Notes: a model not told the origin generated them from the letters alone. Shown: positions 46,564 through 55,340, counted from the first letter of the stretch. The stretch is 62,325 bases of DNA from Bacteroidota bacterium (GCA_017860345.1 JAFNAV010000009.1:1-62325), one strand, 5' to 3'. A program made the numbers and translations.

Positions 46564-47868
46564 TTATCCACAACCCTGTGCGTTGCCTTTACATCCGCTA
46601 CCGCATTTGAACGCATCGGGTTTGGCAATGGAACGTATTACTTTATGGTTGTATATTCCATCCAGTCCGTCGTCAATCAACCCGGTCATTTCCAGAACTT
46701 TTACGTTGCACGAATCCAATATGGTTTTGGGATTTATACCGGCGCCACTTACAAGCAGAGCTCTACAGTCGTTCAGTAGGCGAGCCATAGCTACCCAGCG
46801 TGCATCGCCACCACCAGTAGGCGGTGTTTCCCGCTCTTCAACAAACTTAAATCCGTTAGGAGTTTGTTTGTATATCGAAAGATATGCAGCTTCGCCCAGA
46901 TGCTGGTTAACGAGTAGTCCTTCGTTGGTAGCCACGGCCACGTAAGGCCTACCTTCAGTTTCGAGATTAAGCATAGTGGAATATTCCTTTAGCAATACGT
47001 GAGTTTCGGATAAATCTTTACCCAGTAACCCGGCGGCGTCGGCGCGGCAACGGGCGCAATGGCTCATGATAGGCAAAAACTCTGAAGCCAGCGTACGAAC
47101 TTTGAAAACCATTTTGGTGTCTGGTTCGGTTAACAGGGCGAAAGGAGTTTCGGCAGTTGGAATCAACGGAATGCAGTTGATTACATCGGCGCCCAATTCG
47201 GCACATTTTCGGGCTACTTCGGGAATATGGTCTTCGTTGACTCCCGGTATTACGATAGAATTTATTTTAACCGTAATACCTTTTTCTTTTAATTTGGGAA
47301 TGCAGGCCAACTGACGGTTCATCAGTATGGTAGCGCCTTCAACGCCACGGTAGATATGTTTGTCGAACCGAACCCATTTGTAAATTTTAGCCGTAATTTC
47401 AGGATTAACAGCGTTGATGGTGATGGTAACGTGAGATACTCCCAGTTTGGCTATTTCATCGATATGGGGTTCTAATTCCAGACCGTTTGTTGAAAGACAA
47501 AATATTTTTTCAGGAAATTCGGCTTTAGCTTTGCGCATGGTAGCCAGTGTTTCTTCAGCATTGGCAAAGGGGTCGCCGGGTCCGGCAATGCCAATAACTA
47601 CCAGATTTTCGATGCGGGTATTCAGATCTTTTAAATACTCAACAGCCTGATAAGGAGTCAGTACCGATGACGTAACTCCCGGACGGCTTTCGTTTACACA
47701 ATCGAATTTCCGGTTGCAGTAATTGCACTGAATATTACATTTGGGCGCTACCGGTAAATGTACCCGTGCGTTAGTATGTTTTGCATCTTTATCGAAACAA
47801 GGATGTGCAGCGCCCTTGTTTTCCGCAAGGGAGTTCGAAGACGATTCCGATATGTTTTTTGTATTCAT
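46564..47868 (-). CDS. nifB: NifB, FeMo-cofactor core synthase, fused to a NifX-like domain
   Basis: NifB builds the carbide-centred 8Fe core (NifB-co). The radical SAM motif CNIQCNYC is followed by FDCVNESRPGVTS and GIAGPGDPFAN. A NifX/NafY-like domain occupies about the last 110 residues (VAVATNEGLLVNQHLGEA), ending in a Cys-rich tail (CGSGCKGNAQGCG). The start is uncertain: ATG at 47868 (MNTKN) or 47880. The frame reaches 47937, but that part runs through a palindromic repeat and looks non-native. It lies between nifN and the ferredoxin gene. Confidence 0.94.
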   Translation of the reverse strand: MNTKNISESSSNSLAENKGAAHPCFDKDAKHTNARVHLPVAPKCNIQCNYCNRKFDCVNESRPGVTSSVLTPYQAVEYLKDLNTRIENLVVIGIAGPGDPFANAEETLATMRKAKAEFPEKIFCLSTNGLELEPHIDEIAKLGVSHVTITINAVNPEITAKIYKWVRFDKHIYRGVEGATILMNRQLACIPKLKEKGITVKINSIVIPGVNEDHIPEVARKCAELGADVINCIPLIPTAETPFALLTEPDTKMVFKVRTLASEFLPIMSHCARCRADAAGLLGKDLSETHVLLKEYSTMLNLETEGRPYVAVATNEGLLVNQHLGEAAYLSIYKQTPNGFKFVEERETPPTGGGDARWVAMARLLNDCRALLVSGAGINPKTILDSCNVKVLEMTGLIDDGLDGIYNHKVIRSIAKPDAFKCGSGCKGNAQGCG

Positions 47869-47923
47869 AATTTCTTCCATTATTGTTTTTATATTCAACG
47901 TTATAGTAGGCCTTTTAAGTTCC

Positions 47924-47943
47924 ATCCCGATAGCCATCGGGAT
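47924..47943. repeat. 20-bp palindrome upstream of nifB
   Basis: ATCCCGATAGCCATCGGGAT (one centre mismatch) lies between nifN and nifB and overlaps the spurious upstream extension of the nifB frame. It is of the intergenic palindrome type often seen in Bacteroidota. Confidence 0.65.
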
Positions 47944-47965
47944 AAACTGAGGGGGATTTAGTAGG

Positions 47966-49327
47966 CTAAAGATATTTATATCCGATTGGCGAATTTTCCT
48001 GTTTATATTCTATCAAAGCATTTACAACGCGGTCAAAAAGTTCCTGAGTACCCCTGTATCCTAAGTGGTGCATGCGGTTGGCACCAAAACGGTCGTGTAT
48101 GGGAAATCCTACTCTGACCAGTGGAATCTTACGTTCGCGGGCTATGTAGTAACCCTTGCTGTTGCCAAGCAGCATGTCAGGTTTGATGCTTTCGGCCTCC
48201 TCACGCAGGGTTTCAAAATCGGTACTTTTGAAGTAATAAGGTTCTATGCCTATTTCTTTACACCAATCGGCCAGAGCAGCTACAAAATCATCCTCGCCAT
48301 ACAGTAGAGCCTTTTTACCAAACACGTACTTATGAGCATCTATGTAGGCATCTACCAACCGACCGCGTTCCTTGCGGTGTTGTTCAGGAAGTTCCTTTCC
48401 GGTAATCTCCTTCAGCGCGCTTACAAAGCGGTCGGTTGCGGTAATGCCGATAGGCAGAGGCATTTGGTGATTCTTTATATAGTAGGTCGATTCTAACCAT
48501 TCTCCGGCGGTTTGTAAGGCTCCTTTATCTTTAGCCCGGGATACACCTTTGTTAAACGTAGTGCCAAATTCAATCACAGCTTTTGAGTTGCCCATACGTT
48601 TTATCTCGTATATCGGAGTTCCACCAGTGGGGATAAGCTGATATTCAGAAGTATATTCGTTGTCTAATGTTTCGCTGTAATCAGGAAATACGGTGGCTTT
48701 GATGTCAAAGTCGGCAAGTAAATCTTTCAAATAGCGGAGGTCGGCTGGCGATACCATGCCCGGCAGCAAAGTGATATGATCGTTTTTCTTCTGATATTCG
48801 GCCAATGTTTTTACGGTAGCCAAAACCGTATTGTGAAAACCTTCGGCATGACTACCACAGTAACTTGGTGTAGAACTGTGTATAAATGTAGGTAAAGTTC
48901 TGGTTTCACCTTCATTAGCCTCCAGGTAGTTGTAGATATGCCCCGGAATATCTTCGCCAATGGTTTCGGATAAGCAGGTGGAGGCTATGCCAATTACCTG
49001 AGGTTTGTATTGTTTAATGATATTGTTGATACCGGTAATAAAATTGCGGCTTCCGCCGTAGATGGTAGTTTCTTCGCTAAAATTGCTGGATGCAATATCT
49101 ACAGGCTCTTTAAAATGGCTAATCATATAACGCCGGATGTAGGTGGCGCATCCCTGGCTGCCATGTATCAGCGGAACGCAGCCTTCGATGCCTTTGAAAA
49201 CCATGGATGCTCCCAGCGGAGCGCAAAGCTTGCAGGAATTGCGGGTGGAAACAAAGCCTCCCCCAACCCCTCCAAAGGAGGGGCTTTCTGAGTTAGTTTT
49301 GTTTATTATTTTATTTTCTGAAGCCAT
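47966..49327 (-). CDS. nifN: NifN, FeMo-cofactor scaffold subunit
   Basis: NifN pairs with NifE as the scaffold on which NifB-co matures. The 453 residues follow NifK-like order: CKLCAPLGASMVFKGIEGC, HGSQGCATYIRRYM and STCLSETIGEDIPG, plus TPSYCGSHAEGFHN. The N-terminal residues SESPSFGGVGGGF are encoded by a G/C-rich repeat (49256-49292), so the ancestral start may have been different. The gap to nifE is 33 bp. Confidence 0.94.
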   Translation of the reverse strand: MASENKIINKTNSESPSFGGVGGGFVSTRNSCKLCAPLGASMVFKGIEGCVPLIHGSQGCATYIRRYMISHFKEPVDIASSNFSEETTIYGGSRNFITGINNIIKQYKPQVIGIASTCLSETIGEDIPGHIYNYLEANEGETRTLPTFIHSSTPSYCGSHAEGFHNTVLATVKTLAEYQKKNDHITLLPGMVSPADLRYLKDLLADFDIKATVFPDYSETLDNEYTSEYQLIPTGGTPIYEIKRMGNSKAVIEFGTTFNKGVSRAKDKGALQTAGEWLESTYYIKNHQMPLPIGITATDRFVSALKEITGKELPEQHRKERGRLVDAYIDAHKYVFGKKALLYGEDDFVAALADWCKEIGIEPYYFKSTDFETLREEAESIKPDMLLGNSKGYYIARERKIPLVRVGFPIHDRFGANRMHHLGYRGTQELFDRVVNALIEYKQENSPIGYKYL

Positions 49328-49403
49328 AATTGATAAATGTAAAATGAATAAAAGGAAGAACTATCTTACATCCCCTCCTTTGGAGGGGCTTGGGGAGGTT
49401 TTT
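49256..49403. repeat. Inverted pair of G/C-rich repeats across the nifE-nifN junction
   Basis: GCCTCCCCCAACCCCTCC at 49256 continues as AAAGGAGGGGC. CATCCCCTCCTTTGGAGGGG at 49369 continues as CTTGGGGAGG. They are inverted copies of one unit (about 30 bp each). The first lies in the nifN 5' codons, the second in the nifE 3' codons. Together they could fold into a long hairpin in the mRNA. Confidence 0.85.
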
Positions 49404-50722
49404 GTAAACTTCCACACCGGACTCATTGCCGTAGCATAAATTTCTTTGGCAAAGTTGATCATGCCTTCGTATCCGGCAAGGGGTTCTTTTCGTTCGTGAT
49501 TGTGGTCGCAGAACCCGAGCCCTATTTTATGTGCGATAGGACGTTCCTTAACGCCTCCGATAAAGATGTCGGCCTGTTTTTCTTTCACGAAATGCGAAAG
49601 TTCTACCGGGTTGGAGTCGTCCACAATGATAGTACCTTCGTCACAGAGCTTCTTAATCAGTTCATAATCTTCGGGAGTTCCGGTCTGCGATCCCACGATT
49701 ACCGATTGAACACCAATTAGCCTTAATGCTTTTACTAATGAGATAGCCTTGAAAGCGCCTCCTACGTAAATGGCTGCTTTTTTGCCTGTAAGTTGTGCTT
49801 TGTACCAGGCCAGTTCAGGAATCAGGCGCGAAACTTCGTCTTTCACCAATTGCCGGGCTTTGGCCATCATTTCATCATCTTTAAAAAAACGTGCTACATC
49901 GTACAGTGCATCGCTCATATCTTCAATGCCAAAATACGAAACCCTCATGGATGGAACTCCGTATTTATCTTTCATCAGTTTAGCCAGATAGTTCATAGAG
50001 CCGGAGCACTGCACTACATTCAGAGCGGCGCTATGAGCGTTGCAGATGTCGTCTACGCGTCCGTCGCCGGTGATGGTTGCGTTCACGTGTACGCCCATTT
50101 TTCTGTAATAATCCAGCAAAATCCACAGTTCGCCGGCCAGATTAAAATCTCCTAATATATTGATGCTTTTAGCCGGGATGCTTTTCTGTTTAGTGCCTAC
50201 TAATTTAAAAATGGCTTCGCAGGCTACCTTGTAACCGTCTTTTTTTGATCCCTGAAAACCGGGAGCCTGAACGGGGATAACCGGTATTCCCGTTTCGTCC
50301 TGGAGCATTCTGCAAGCGCGTTCTACATCGTCGCCAATAACGCCCACTATGCAGGTGGTGTATATAAATGCTGCTTTGGGATTGTGTTTTCTGATGAGTT
50401 CAAGTGCTGCGTTGTAAAGTTTGGTTTCGCCACCAAAAATCACATCGCGTTCCTGAAGGTCGGTGCTAAAGCTTAGCCTGTGTAGCTCAGGTCCTGAGGA
50501 TAATGAGCCCCGGATGTCCCAGGTATAGGCAGCGCAACCAATGGGGCCATGTATGAGATGCAATGCGTCGGCAATGGGGTATAGCACCACGCGCGAACCG
50601 CAAAATACGCAAGCGCGTTGACTTACACTTCCTGCCAGACTCACTTTATTGCAATCGATAGTGCGGGCATCTTTTCCGGCCACCGATACCTGCATCTGTC
50701 TTTCGTCTAAAATGTGTCCCAT
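49361..50722 (-). CDS. nifE: NifE, FeMo-cofactor scaffold subunit
   Basis: This NifD-like scaffold protein of 453 residues has SQRACVFCGSRVVLYPIADA, HGPIGCAAYTWDIRGS and TTCIVGVIGDDVER with the conserved Cys residues, and VQCSGSMNYLAKLMK. The last about 14 residues (TKTSPSPSKGGDVR) come from a palindromic repeat and are not family sequence. It is first in the operon nifE-N-B-fdx-nifV-HEPN-ndk-unknown, with its own sigma-54-like promoter 40-55 bp upstream. Confidence 0.95.
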   Translation of the reverse strand: MGHILDERQMQVSVAGKDARTIDCNKVSLAGSVSQRACVFCGSRVVLYPIADALHLIHGPIGCAAYTWDIRGSLSSGPELHRLSFSTDLQERDVIFGGETKLYNAALELIRKHNPKAAFIYTTCIVGVIGDDVERACRMLQDETGIPVIPVQAPGFQGSKKDGYKVACEAIFKLVGTKQKSIPAKSINILGDFNLAGELWILLDYYRKMGVHVNATITGDGRVDDICNAHSAALNVVQCSGSMNYLAKLMKDKYGVPSMRVSYFGIEDMSDALYDVARFFKDDEMMAKARQLVKDEVSRLIPELAWYKAQLTGKKAAIYVGGAFKAISLVKALRLIGVQSVIVGSQTGTPEDYELIKKLCDEGTIIVDDSNPVELSHFVKEKQADIFIGGVKERPIAHKIGLGFCDHNHERKEPLAGYEGMINFAKEIYATAMSPVWKFTKTSPSPSKGGDVR

Positions 50723-50761
50723 AATCTCAATCTTTTTTATACTGTTTTGATAGGTTTGTAT

Positions 50762-50777
50762 TCATTTTTCGTGCCAT
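50762..50777 (-). promoter_or_regulatory. Sigma-54-like promoter of nifE
   Basis: The minus strand reads TGGCACG-AAAA-ATGAA. The -24 half is a perfect TGGCACG; the -12 half is ATGA rather than TTGC. The implied transcription start is near 50752, 30 bp before the nifE ATG. The same form occurs at nifH. Confidence 0.6.
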
Positions 50778-50906
50778 TTTATGCTGTAAAACATATTGTT
50801 AGCTTTAGTTGATTCTAAATCATTGACTGTCAGGAAATAATATTTTCAAAATATTGCATTTTAGGGTGTTTTTGCTTACATATGTTTTTGTTTGTTGTAA
50901 AAAATA

Positions 50907-50922
50907 CCTACATTTAGGTAGG
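50907..50922. promoter_or_regulatory. Palindromic upstream site of nifE (CCTAC-N6-GTAGG)
   Basis: CCTACATTTAGGTAGG is a perfect inverted repeat centred about 139 bp upstream of the -24 GG of the nifE promoter. It is identical in its arms to 56488-56503 upstream of nifH. Confidence 0.65.
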
Positions 50923-50936
50923 AAAATTGCGTTTTT

Positions 50937-50952
50937 AGTATTAAAATGTAGG
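50937..50952. promoter_or_regulatory. Second, half-conserved upstream site of nifE
   Basis: The GTAGG arm is preceded by TAAAAT, as in the nifH site, while the left arm is degenerate (AGTAT). Its centre is exactly 30 bp from the perfect site, i.e. whole helical turns. Confidence 0.4.
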
Positions 50953-50975
50953 ATTTTTTTTTGTTTGGATATGGT

Positions 50976-51092
50976 GTGGCGTGCAGGAGGTGATGCGTTG
51001 CACGGAGCGCGAGGGATTGCAGCGGCGTGGCAGACGCGTAGCGGATGGCACAAGAGCGGAAAGCCCGACCCGACGCAGGAGGGGCGCGCCAT
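50976..51092. repeat. GC-rich structured intergenic element between nifK and nifE
   Basis: In this otherwise AT-rich gap, about 115 bp are strongly G/C-rich. The stretch includes GAGCGGAAAGCCCGACCCG and GAGGGATTGCAGCGG, words I recall from an intergenic repeat widespread in Bacteroidota. Open frames across it (50820-51170 minus, 50854-51150 plus) look non-biological. It lies upstream of the nifE control sites and downstream of the nifK terminator. Confidence 0.55.
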
Positions 51093-51125
51093 AAAAAAAA
51101 GGATGTTTGTGGTTGATAAAAAGTT

Positions 51126-51178
51126 AAGATGCCGTGGGCGCAAGGGATGATTCACATCATGTTGCGGCACGGCATCTT
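51126..51178 (-). terminator. Terminator hairpin after nifK
   Basis: A perfect 11-bp stem AAGATGCCGTG / CACGGCATCTT contains an inner ATGAT / ATCAT stem and is followed on the minus strand by AACTTTTT. It begins 20 bp after the nifK stop and separates the nifHDK and nifE operons. Confidence 0.75.
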
Positions 51179-51197
51179 CTTCATTATTATTAACTTA

Positions 51198-52577
51198 TTA
51201 AAACTGGAATTCTACTTTTTCTTCCGGGCAGGTTCTGTCGATTTTGTCGAGTATGGCGTCCATGATTTGTTTTACTAAGTTGGCTGCACCCTGATAGCCT
51301 GTTTTGGCGAAATAGTTGTGTCCCGGACGGTCGGTGATCGGAAAACCGAAACGTACGAAAGGAATGTCCTCGTCGCGTGCTATGTATTTGCCGTAGGTGT
51401 TACCAATCAGTAAATCAACGCCTTGCTGCTTAATCCATTGGTGCATGCGGAACATGTCGGCACGTTCGCCGCTCATGAATTTAGCTTCGGGTATGTCTTT
51501 GAGTATCTCGGCCATGCGGTCGTTGAAGTAGGGACTTTGAGTTCCGGTAACGATGTAAACCGGTTTCATGTCCATGCTAACGAGGAATTCGGTTAGTGGA
51601 ACTAAGGTGTCGGGGTCGCCCCAGAGCGCTACTCTTTTGCCGTACAGGTATTTAGCGCTATCGGCAATCAGGTCGATGAGTTGGCCGCGTTCGTCGCTCA
51701 GTTTTTCGGGGATGGGCAGGTTGGCGTGTCTGCTGAGTGTCATCAGAAAGCGGTCGGTAGCTTTAAATCCAATGGGGATATCGAGCACTTCAAACTTTAT
51801 TTTACACTTGTTTTCCATCTTAATACAGGCATCGGCGGTGGTTGTAGGACCCAGTCCGATTGTAAATTTGCTGTCGCCGCTGAGTTTCATATCGGTTAGC
51901 GATGTGCCGCCGTCGGGATACATTTTGTAATGGCCGTTGAGAGGTGCGTCAAGTACGCCGCTCATATCGGGAAACAGGATGGTGCGTGCTTCCATTACAG
52001 AGGCTAAGCGTTTGATTTCAGCGTTGTCGGAGGGTTCCATCCATCCGGCTACAAGGTTTACTACATTGCGTTTTTTGGGAGTGGGAGTGGCAAAGTTTTT
52101 TACAAACGAAGCTACCATGTTGGAATATCCGGTGACGTGCGTTCCTACGTAACTTGGAGTATTACAATATATTACGTTTTTGCCTTCGGGTATGTGTCCG
52201 TCTTCTTTGGCTTTGGCAATAATAGCGGTCATGTCGTCGCCAATGGTTTCGGACAAGCATGTAGTGTGAATGGCTATTATCTCGGGGTTGTACACGGTAA
52301 ACATTACATCGATGGCCTGTACCAGATTTGCCTGACCGCCAAATACGGATGAACCTTCGGAAAATGAGCTGGTACCTGCCATAATGGGTTCGCGGAAGTG
52401 GCGCGATAAAGCGCTGCGATGGTATGAGCAACATCCCTGTGAACCATGGCTGTGAGGAAGGCAACCGTGAAACCCAAGTGCAGCGTACATGGCGCCTACG
52501 GGCTGGCATGTTTTGGCAGGGTTGATGGTCAAAGCCTTTCTGTCTATTTCTTTTGCTGTTGTATGTCTGAGTAACAT
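51198..52577 (-). CDS. nifK: Nitrogenase MoFe protein beta subunit NifK
   Basis: NifK forms the alpha2-beta2 MoFe protein with NifD and shares the P-cluster. The 459 residues lack the roughly 50-residue N-terminal extension of Azotobacter NifK, as in Clostridium. P-cluster cysteines are Cys-24 (KTCQPVGA), Cys-49 (GSQGCCSY) and Cys-107 (TTCLSETIGDD). TPSYVGTHVTGYSNM and GYQGAANLVKQI are typical. The 101-bp gap to nifD is very AT-rich. A terminator follows. Confidence 0.97.
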   Translation of the reverse strand: MLLRHTTAKEIDRKALTINPAKTCQPVGAMYAALGFHGCLPHSHGSQGCCSYHRSALSRHFREPIMAGTSSFSEGSSVFGGQANLVQAIDVMFTVYNPEIIAIHTTCLSETIGDDMTAIIAKAKEDGHIPEGKNVIYCNTPSYVGTHVTGYSNMVASFVKNFATPTPKKRNVVNLVAGWMEPSDNAEIKRLASVMEARTILFPDMSGVLDAPLNGHYKMYPDGGTSLTDMKLSGDSKFTIGLGPTTTADACIKMENKCKIKFEVLDIPIGFKATDRFLMTLSRHANLPIPEKLSDERGQLIDLIADSAKYLYGKRVALWGDPDTLVPLTEFLVSMDMKPVYIVTGTQSPYFNDRMAEILKDIPEAKFMSGERADMFRMHQWIKQQGVDLLIGNTYGKYIARDEDIPFVRFGFPITDRPGHNYFAKTGYQGAANLVKQIMDAILDKIDRTCPEEKVEFQF

Positions 52578-52585
52578 AATTTCTT

Positions 52586-52678
52586 GAATTAAAAATTAAT
52601 AATTAAGAATTAATAATTTGATATACAATTCATAATCATCAAGCTAAAAGCTCATTATTAATTATGAATTATTAATTA
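52586..52678. repeat. AT-rich inverted repeats between nifD and nifK
   Basis: AATTAATAATTAAGAATTAA near 52586 and the complementary ATTATTAATTATGAATTATT near 52652 can pair into an AT-rich hairpin in the 101-bp gap. It is weak as a terminator but may affect mRNA processing. Confidence 0.5.
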
Positions 52679-54313
52679 TTAATTAAATACGTATTCCGCT
52701 TCTACAAGTTCTTCGTTTTCCCAGGGAGCCTTCATTTGTTTGAAGATGGTGCTGCATGAAATCATTTCGATGTCTTTGTAAAAATTGATTGCACCTGCAA
52801 AACCGGCGTAAGGGCCTCCGTTGTCGTAGTTGTGAAGCTGTTTGAGAGGAATACCCATTTTCTGAACCACATATTTTTCTTTGATACCGGCGCAGAATAC
52901 GTCGGGTTTGTAGAGTTCAATGAGTTTTTCCATTTCAAAATGGCTAAGGTCATCAATCACTAATGTTCCTTTTTTCATATCGGTCATCAAACCTTTATAT
53001 TCATTAAACTCTATATCAAATTCTTCTTTGAGTTTGGCGAGTTCTTCTTCCGTTTTACGAGGTTTGTAGCGTGTAGCATCCGGGTAAACGGTTATTTCTT
53101 CGATGTTGCGGCTGTCAGCGTCGATCTGAATGGTTGGTATTACGCGTCGTCCTTCGTAGTCGTCGCGGTGTCCAAACTCGTAACCGGCTGTCAGGGTGGT
53201 CATTCCCAGTTCGTCGAAAAGTTCCTGATAATGATGAGCGCGCGAACCACCTACGAATAGCATGGCTGTTTTGCCTGTGGTTTTTTCGCGGGCGCTATCT
53301 ACCGCGGCTTTCACAGCTACCATTTCTTCATCAATAACCTTTTCGATACGTTCGATTAATTCCTGATCGCCAAAATACTGTCCTACCTTGCGTAAGGTTT
53401 TAGCAGTAGCTTCAGCGCCGATAAAGTTAGCTTTAGCCCATGGAATACCGAAGGAGGTTTCGAGCATTTCGGCCACATAGTTGATTGACCGGTGGCACAT
53501 TACCAAACTGAAATCGGCTGTGTGAGCAGTTTCAAATTGCTCCAGTGTAGAGTTACCCGACATGGTTGCGATAAGATCCACCCCTATTCGTTCAAATAAA
53601 TCTTCGATAACAAAGGCATCGCCGCCAATATTGTATTCGCCCAAAACGTTTACGGCATATTTGTATTTACGTTTCGGATTGTCGTTGCGACCAATCAGGT
53701 TTTTGTACAAACCATTGTTAGCAATATGGTGACCGGCCGACTGTGAAACTCCACGATAGCCTTCGCAGGAGAATCCGAAGATATTTACTTCAGGAAATTC
53801 CTCTTTCATCTGTCGGGCTACGCGGTGAACGTCGTCGCCAATAAGACCTACCGGACAGGTAGAAAAAATAGCAATCCCTTTAGGATGGAACAGTTCATGA
53901 GCCTCACGAATAGCCTGTTTCAGTTTTTCCTCGCCACCAAACACAATGTTGGAGTCCTGCATATCGGTTGAAAAACAATAGGGAATGAAGTTGTCCATTT
54001 CGGGTTTGTCGGCGCGGGTTTGGTTACGTCGGGTAAGCCATGAATAAAAACCACAGCCAATAGGTCCGTGTGTGATATTTACTATATCGCGGGTAGGTCC
54101 CAGTACTACCCCCTTGCAACCGGCGTATGTACATCCGCGTTGCGTAATAATACCCGGAATAGTGCGTACGTTTGCCTGAATTACGGGAATGGCGTCGGGG
54201 TCGTTTACCACAATGGATTTAGCCCTTTTTTTAGCTACCTTTTTAGGGTAAGCCTTGATAACCTCTTCCGCAAATTTATCTAATTTTAAATCATCAATCA
54301 ATGTATTTGCCAT
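52679..54313 (-). CDS. nifD: Nitrogenase MoFe protein alpha subunit NifD
   Basis: This is the catalytic subunit holding FeMo-cofactor. P-cluster cysteines are Cys-61, Cys-87 and Cys-153. Gln-191 and His-195 (GVSQSAGHHIAN) line the active site. Cofactor ligands are Cys-273 (VMCHRSINY) and His-494 (LKQLHNYDNGGPY). At 544 residues it is about 50 longer than Azotobacter NifD because of an insertion near 385-445 (TEEELAKLKEEFDIEFNEYK), the mark of the anaerobe-type enzyme. The absence of an anfG/vnfG gene and the ligand set support a Mo enzyme. Confidence 0.97.
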   Translation of the reverse strand: MANTLIDDLKLDKFAEEVIKAYPKKVAKKRAKSIVVNDPDAIPVIQANVRTIPGIITQRGCTYAGCKGVVLGPTRDIVNITHGPIGCGFYSWLTRRNQTRADKPEMDNFIPYCFSTDMQDSNIVFGGEEKLKQAIREAHELFHPKGIAIFSTCPVGLIGDDVHRVARQMKEEFPEVNIFGFSCEGYRGVSQSAGHHIANNGLYKNLIGRNDNPKRKYKYAVNVLGEYNIGGDAFVIEDLFERIGVDLIATMSGNSTLEQFETAHTADFSLVMCHRSINYVAEMLETSFGIPWAKANFIGAEATAKTLRKVGQYFGDQELIERIEKVIDEEMVAVKAAVDSAREKTTGKTAMLFVGGSRAHHYQELFDELGMTTLTAGYEFGHRDDYEGRRVIPTIQIDADSRNIEEITVYPDATRYKPRKTEEELAKLKEEFDIEFNEYKGLMTDMKKGTLVIDDLSHFEMEKLIELYKPDVFCAGIKEKYVVQKMGIPLKQLHNYDNGGPYAGFAGAINFYKDIEMISCSTIFKQMKAPWENEELVEAEYVFN

Positions 54314-54401
54314 AAAGCTTTGTCTTTTAAAATCATAATTATTAATTCATAACTAACCGGCATGTTTTTTTTTGATAAAAGTATGCCCCGTGAATTATCA
54401 T

Positions 54402-54767
54402 TTAATCTAATGTAATATCGCCACTTTCGCCTGTACGAACGCGTACCGAGTCGGCAGTTGGTATTACGAATATTCTTCCATCGCCGCTTTTCCCGGTTTG
54501 GTTGGCTTTGATAATAGTTTCTATAGCCAGTTCTTTCTTATCGTCGGTTACCACTAATGTAATCATGCGTTTGGATTTCAAACGGGGCATTTCCGATATA
54601 AGCTCTTTGAGTTCCGGGTCGGCCGATTCTGCTTTTTCCAGGTCGCCATGTCCTTTGCCTCTTCCCAAAACCGGCATGGCAGTAAACGAGGGTAATCCTG
54701 CGTCGGACAAAGCCTGCTTGGTTTCGATTATTTTGGCTATTCGTATCATTGCTAATATTAGTTTCAT
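54402..54767 (-). CDS. nifI2: PII-like nitrogenase regulator NifI2
   Basis: This GlnB-family protein of 121 residues lies between nifI1 and nifD. It shows IRIAKIIETKQALSDAGLPS, VLGRGKGHGD and the C-terminal GKSGDGRIFVIPTADSVRVR. The long T-loop region (about 38-65) has no uridylylation Tyr motif. In methanogens NifI1 and NifI2 form a complex that blocks MoFe protein when 2-oxoglutarate is low; the same is expected here. The 236-bp leader holds degenerate AATAAC repeats. Confidence 0.95.
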   Translation of the reverse strand: MKLILAMIRIAKIIETKQALSDAGLPSFTAMPVLGRGKGHGDLEKAESADPELKELISEMPRLKSKRMITLVVTDDKKELAIETIIKANQTGKSGDGRIFVIPTADSVRVRTGESGDITLD

Positions 54768-55003
54768 ACTTCCAATTTTTTTATTTGTTTCACGTTATTT
54801 ACTCCCTTTGGTATTGTTATTTACTTCGTGTTATTAGTGTTTTGCTCGTTATTGGCTTCGCTGTTATTTGTGCTTTGCACGTTTTTTAATTACGCCCGAA
54901 GGGCAAATAACTATTTAATAACCATTTATAACGCGCAGAAAATAACAATCGATAACGGCGTAGCCTAACAACTATGATTAACAACCAAAGGCCAAATAAA
55001 TGT
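54768..55003 (-). repeat. Degenerate AATAAC repeat region between nifI1 and nifI2
   Basis: Read on the minus strand, AATAAC recurs at least five times at 14-22 bp intervals, joined by words such as AGCGAAGCC, ACGAAGTA and GTGAAACA, just before nifI2. The other half carries GTTATT in the opposite sense and the palindrome GCCCGAAGGGC. No gene is seen. Confidence 0.6.
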
Positions 55004-55327
55004 TTAATCTTTCTTGCCACTCGAGATAGTATAGCTTTCTTCAACCGGAGTTACGAAGATTTTACCATCGCCAAACTGGCCTTTTTCGCCCGAGCGGGCA
55101 GCCAGCATAATGGTTTCGATAACAAAATCTTTATCTTTTTCGGGAATCACAATCATTAAAAGATCTTTAGGAAGTTCATCGTAAGTTACGTTACCTACCT
55201 TAATACCACGTTGTTTGCCACGGCCAAAAACCGATAATTTGGTAACAGCCGGAAAGCCGGCATCGAACAACGCTTTCATTACTACTGATGACTTTTCAGG
55301 ACGTACTATAGCTCTTAGTAAATACAT
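55004..55327 (-). CDS. nifI1: PII-like nitrogenase regulator NifI1
   Basis: This GlnB-family protein of 107 residues lies directly behind nifH. It has MYLLRAIVRPEKSSVVMKAL, LSVFGRGKQRGIKVG and the closing GKIFVTPVEESYTIS. With NifI2 it should mediate fast ammonia switch-off of nitrogenase. Between nifH and this gene is a pair of inverted G/C-rich repeats able to form a hairpin. Confidence 0.95.
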   Translation of the reverse strand: MYLLRAIVRPEKSSVVMKALFDAGFPAVTKLSVFGRGKQRGIKVGNVTYDELPKDLLMIVIPEKDKDFVIETIMLAARSGEKGQFGDGKIFVTPVEESYTISSGKKD

Positions 55328-55340
55328 ATGAATAATATTT

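Noticed and set aside
50820..51170. Overlapping open frames on both strands in the nifK-nifE gap
   Set aside because: They cross the G/C-rich element, the terminator and the operator sites; the products are of odd composition (Arg/Pro/His-rich).
52679..54313. Alternative vanadium or iron-only nitrogenase
   Set aside because: No vnfG/anfG delta subunit gene between D and K, and the NifD active-site residues and cofactor gene set (nifE, N, B, V) fit the Mo enzyme.
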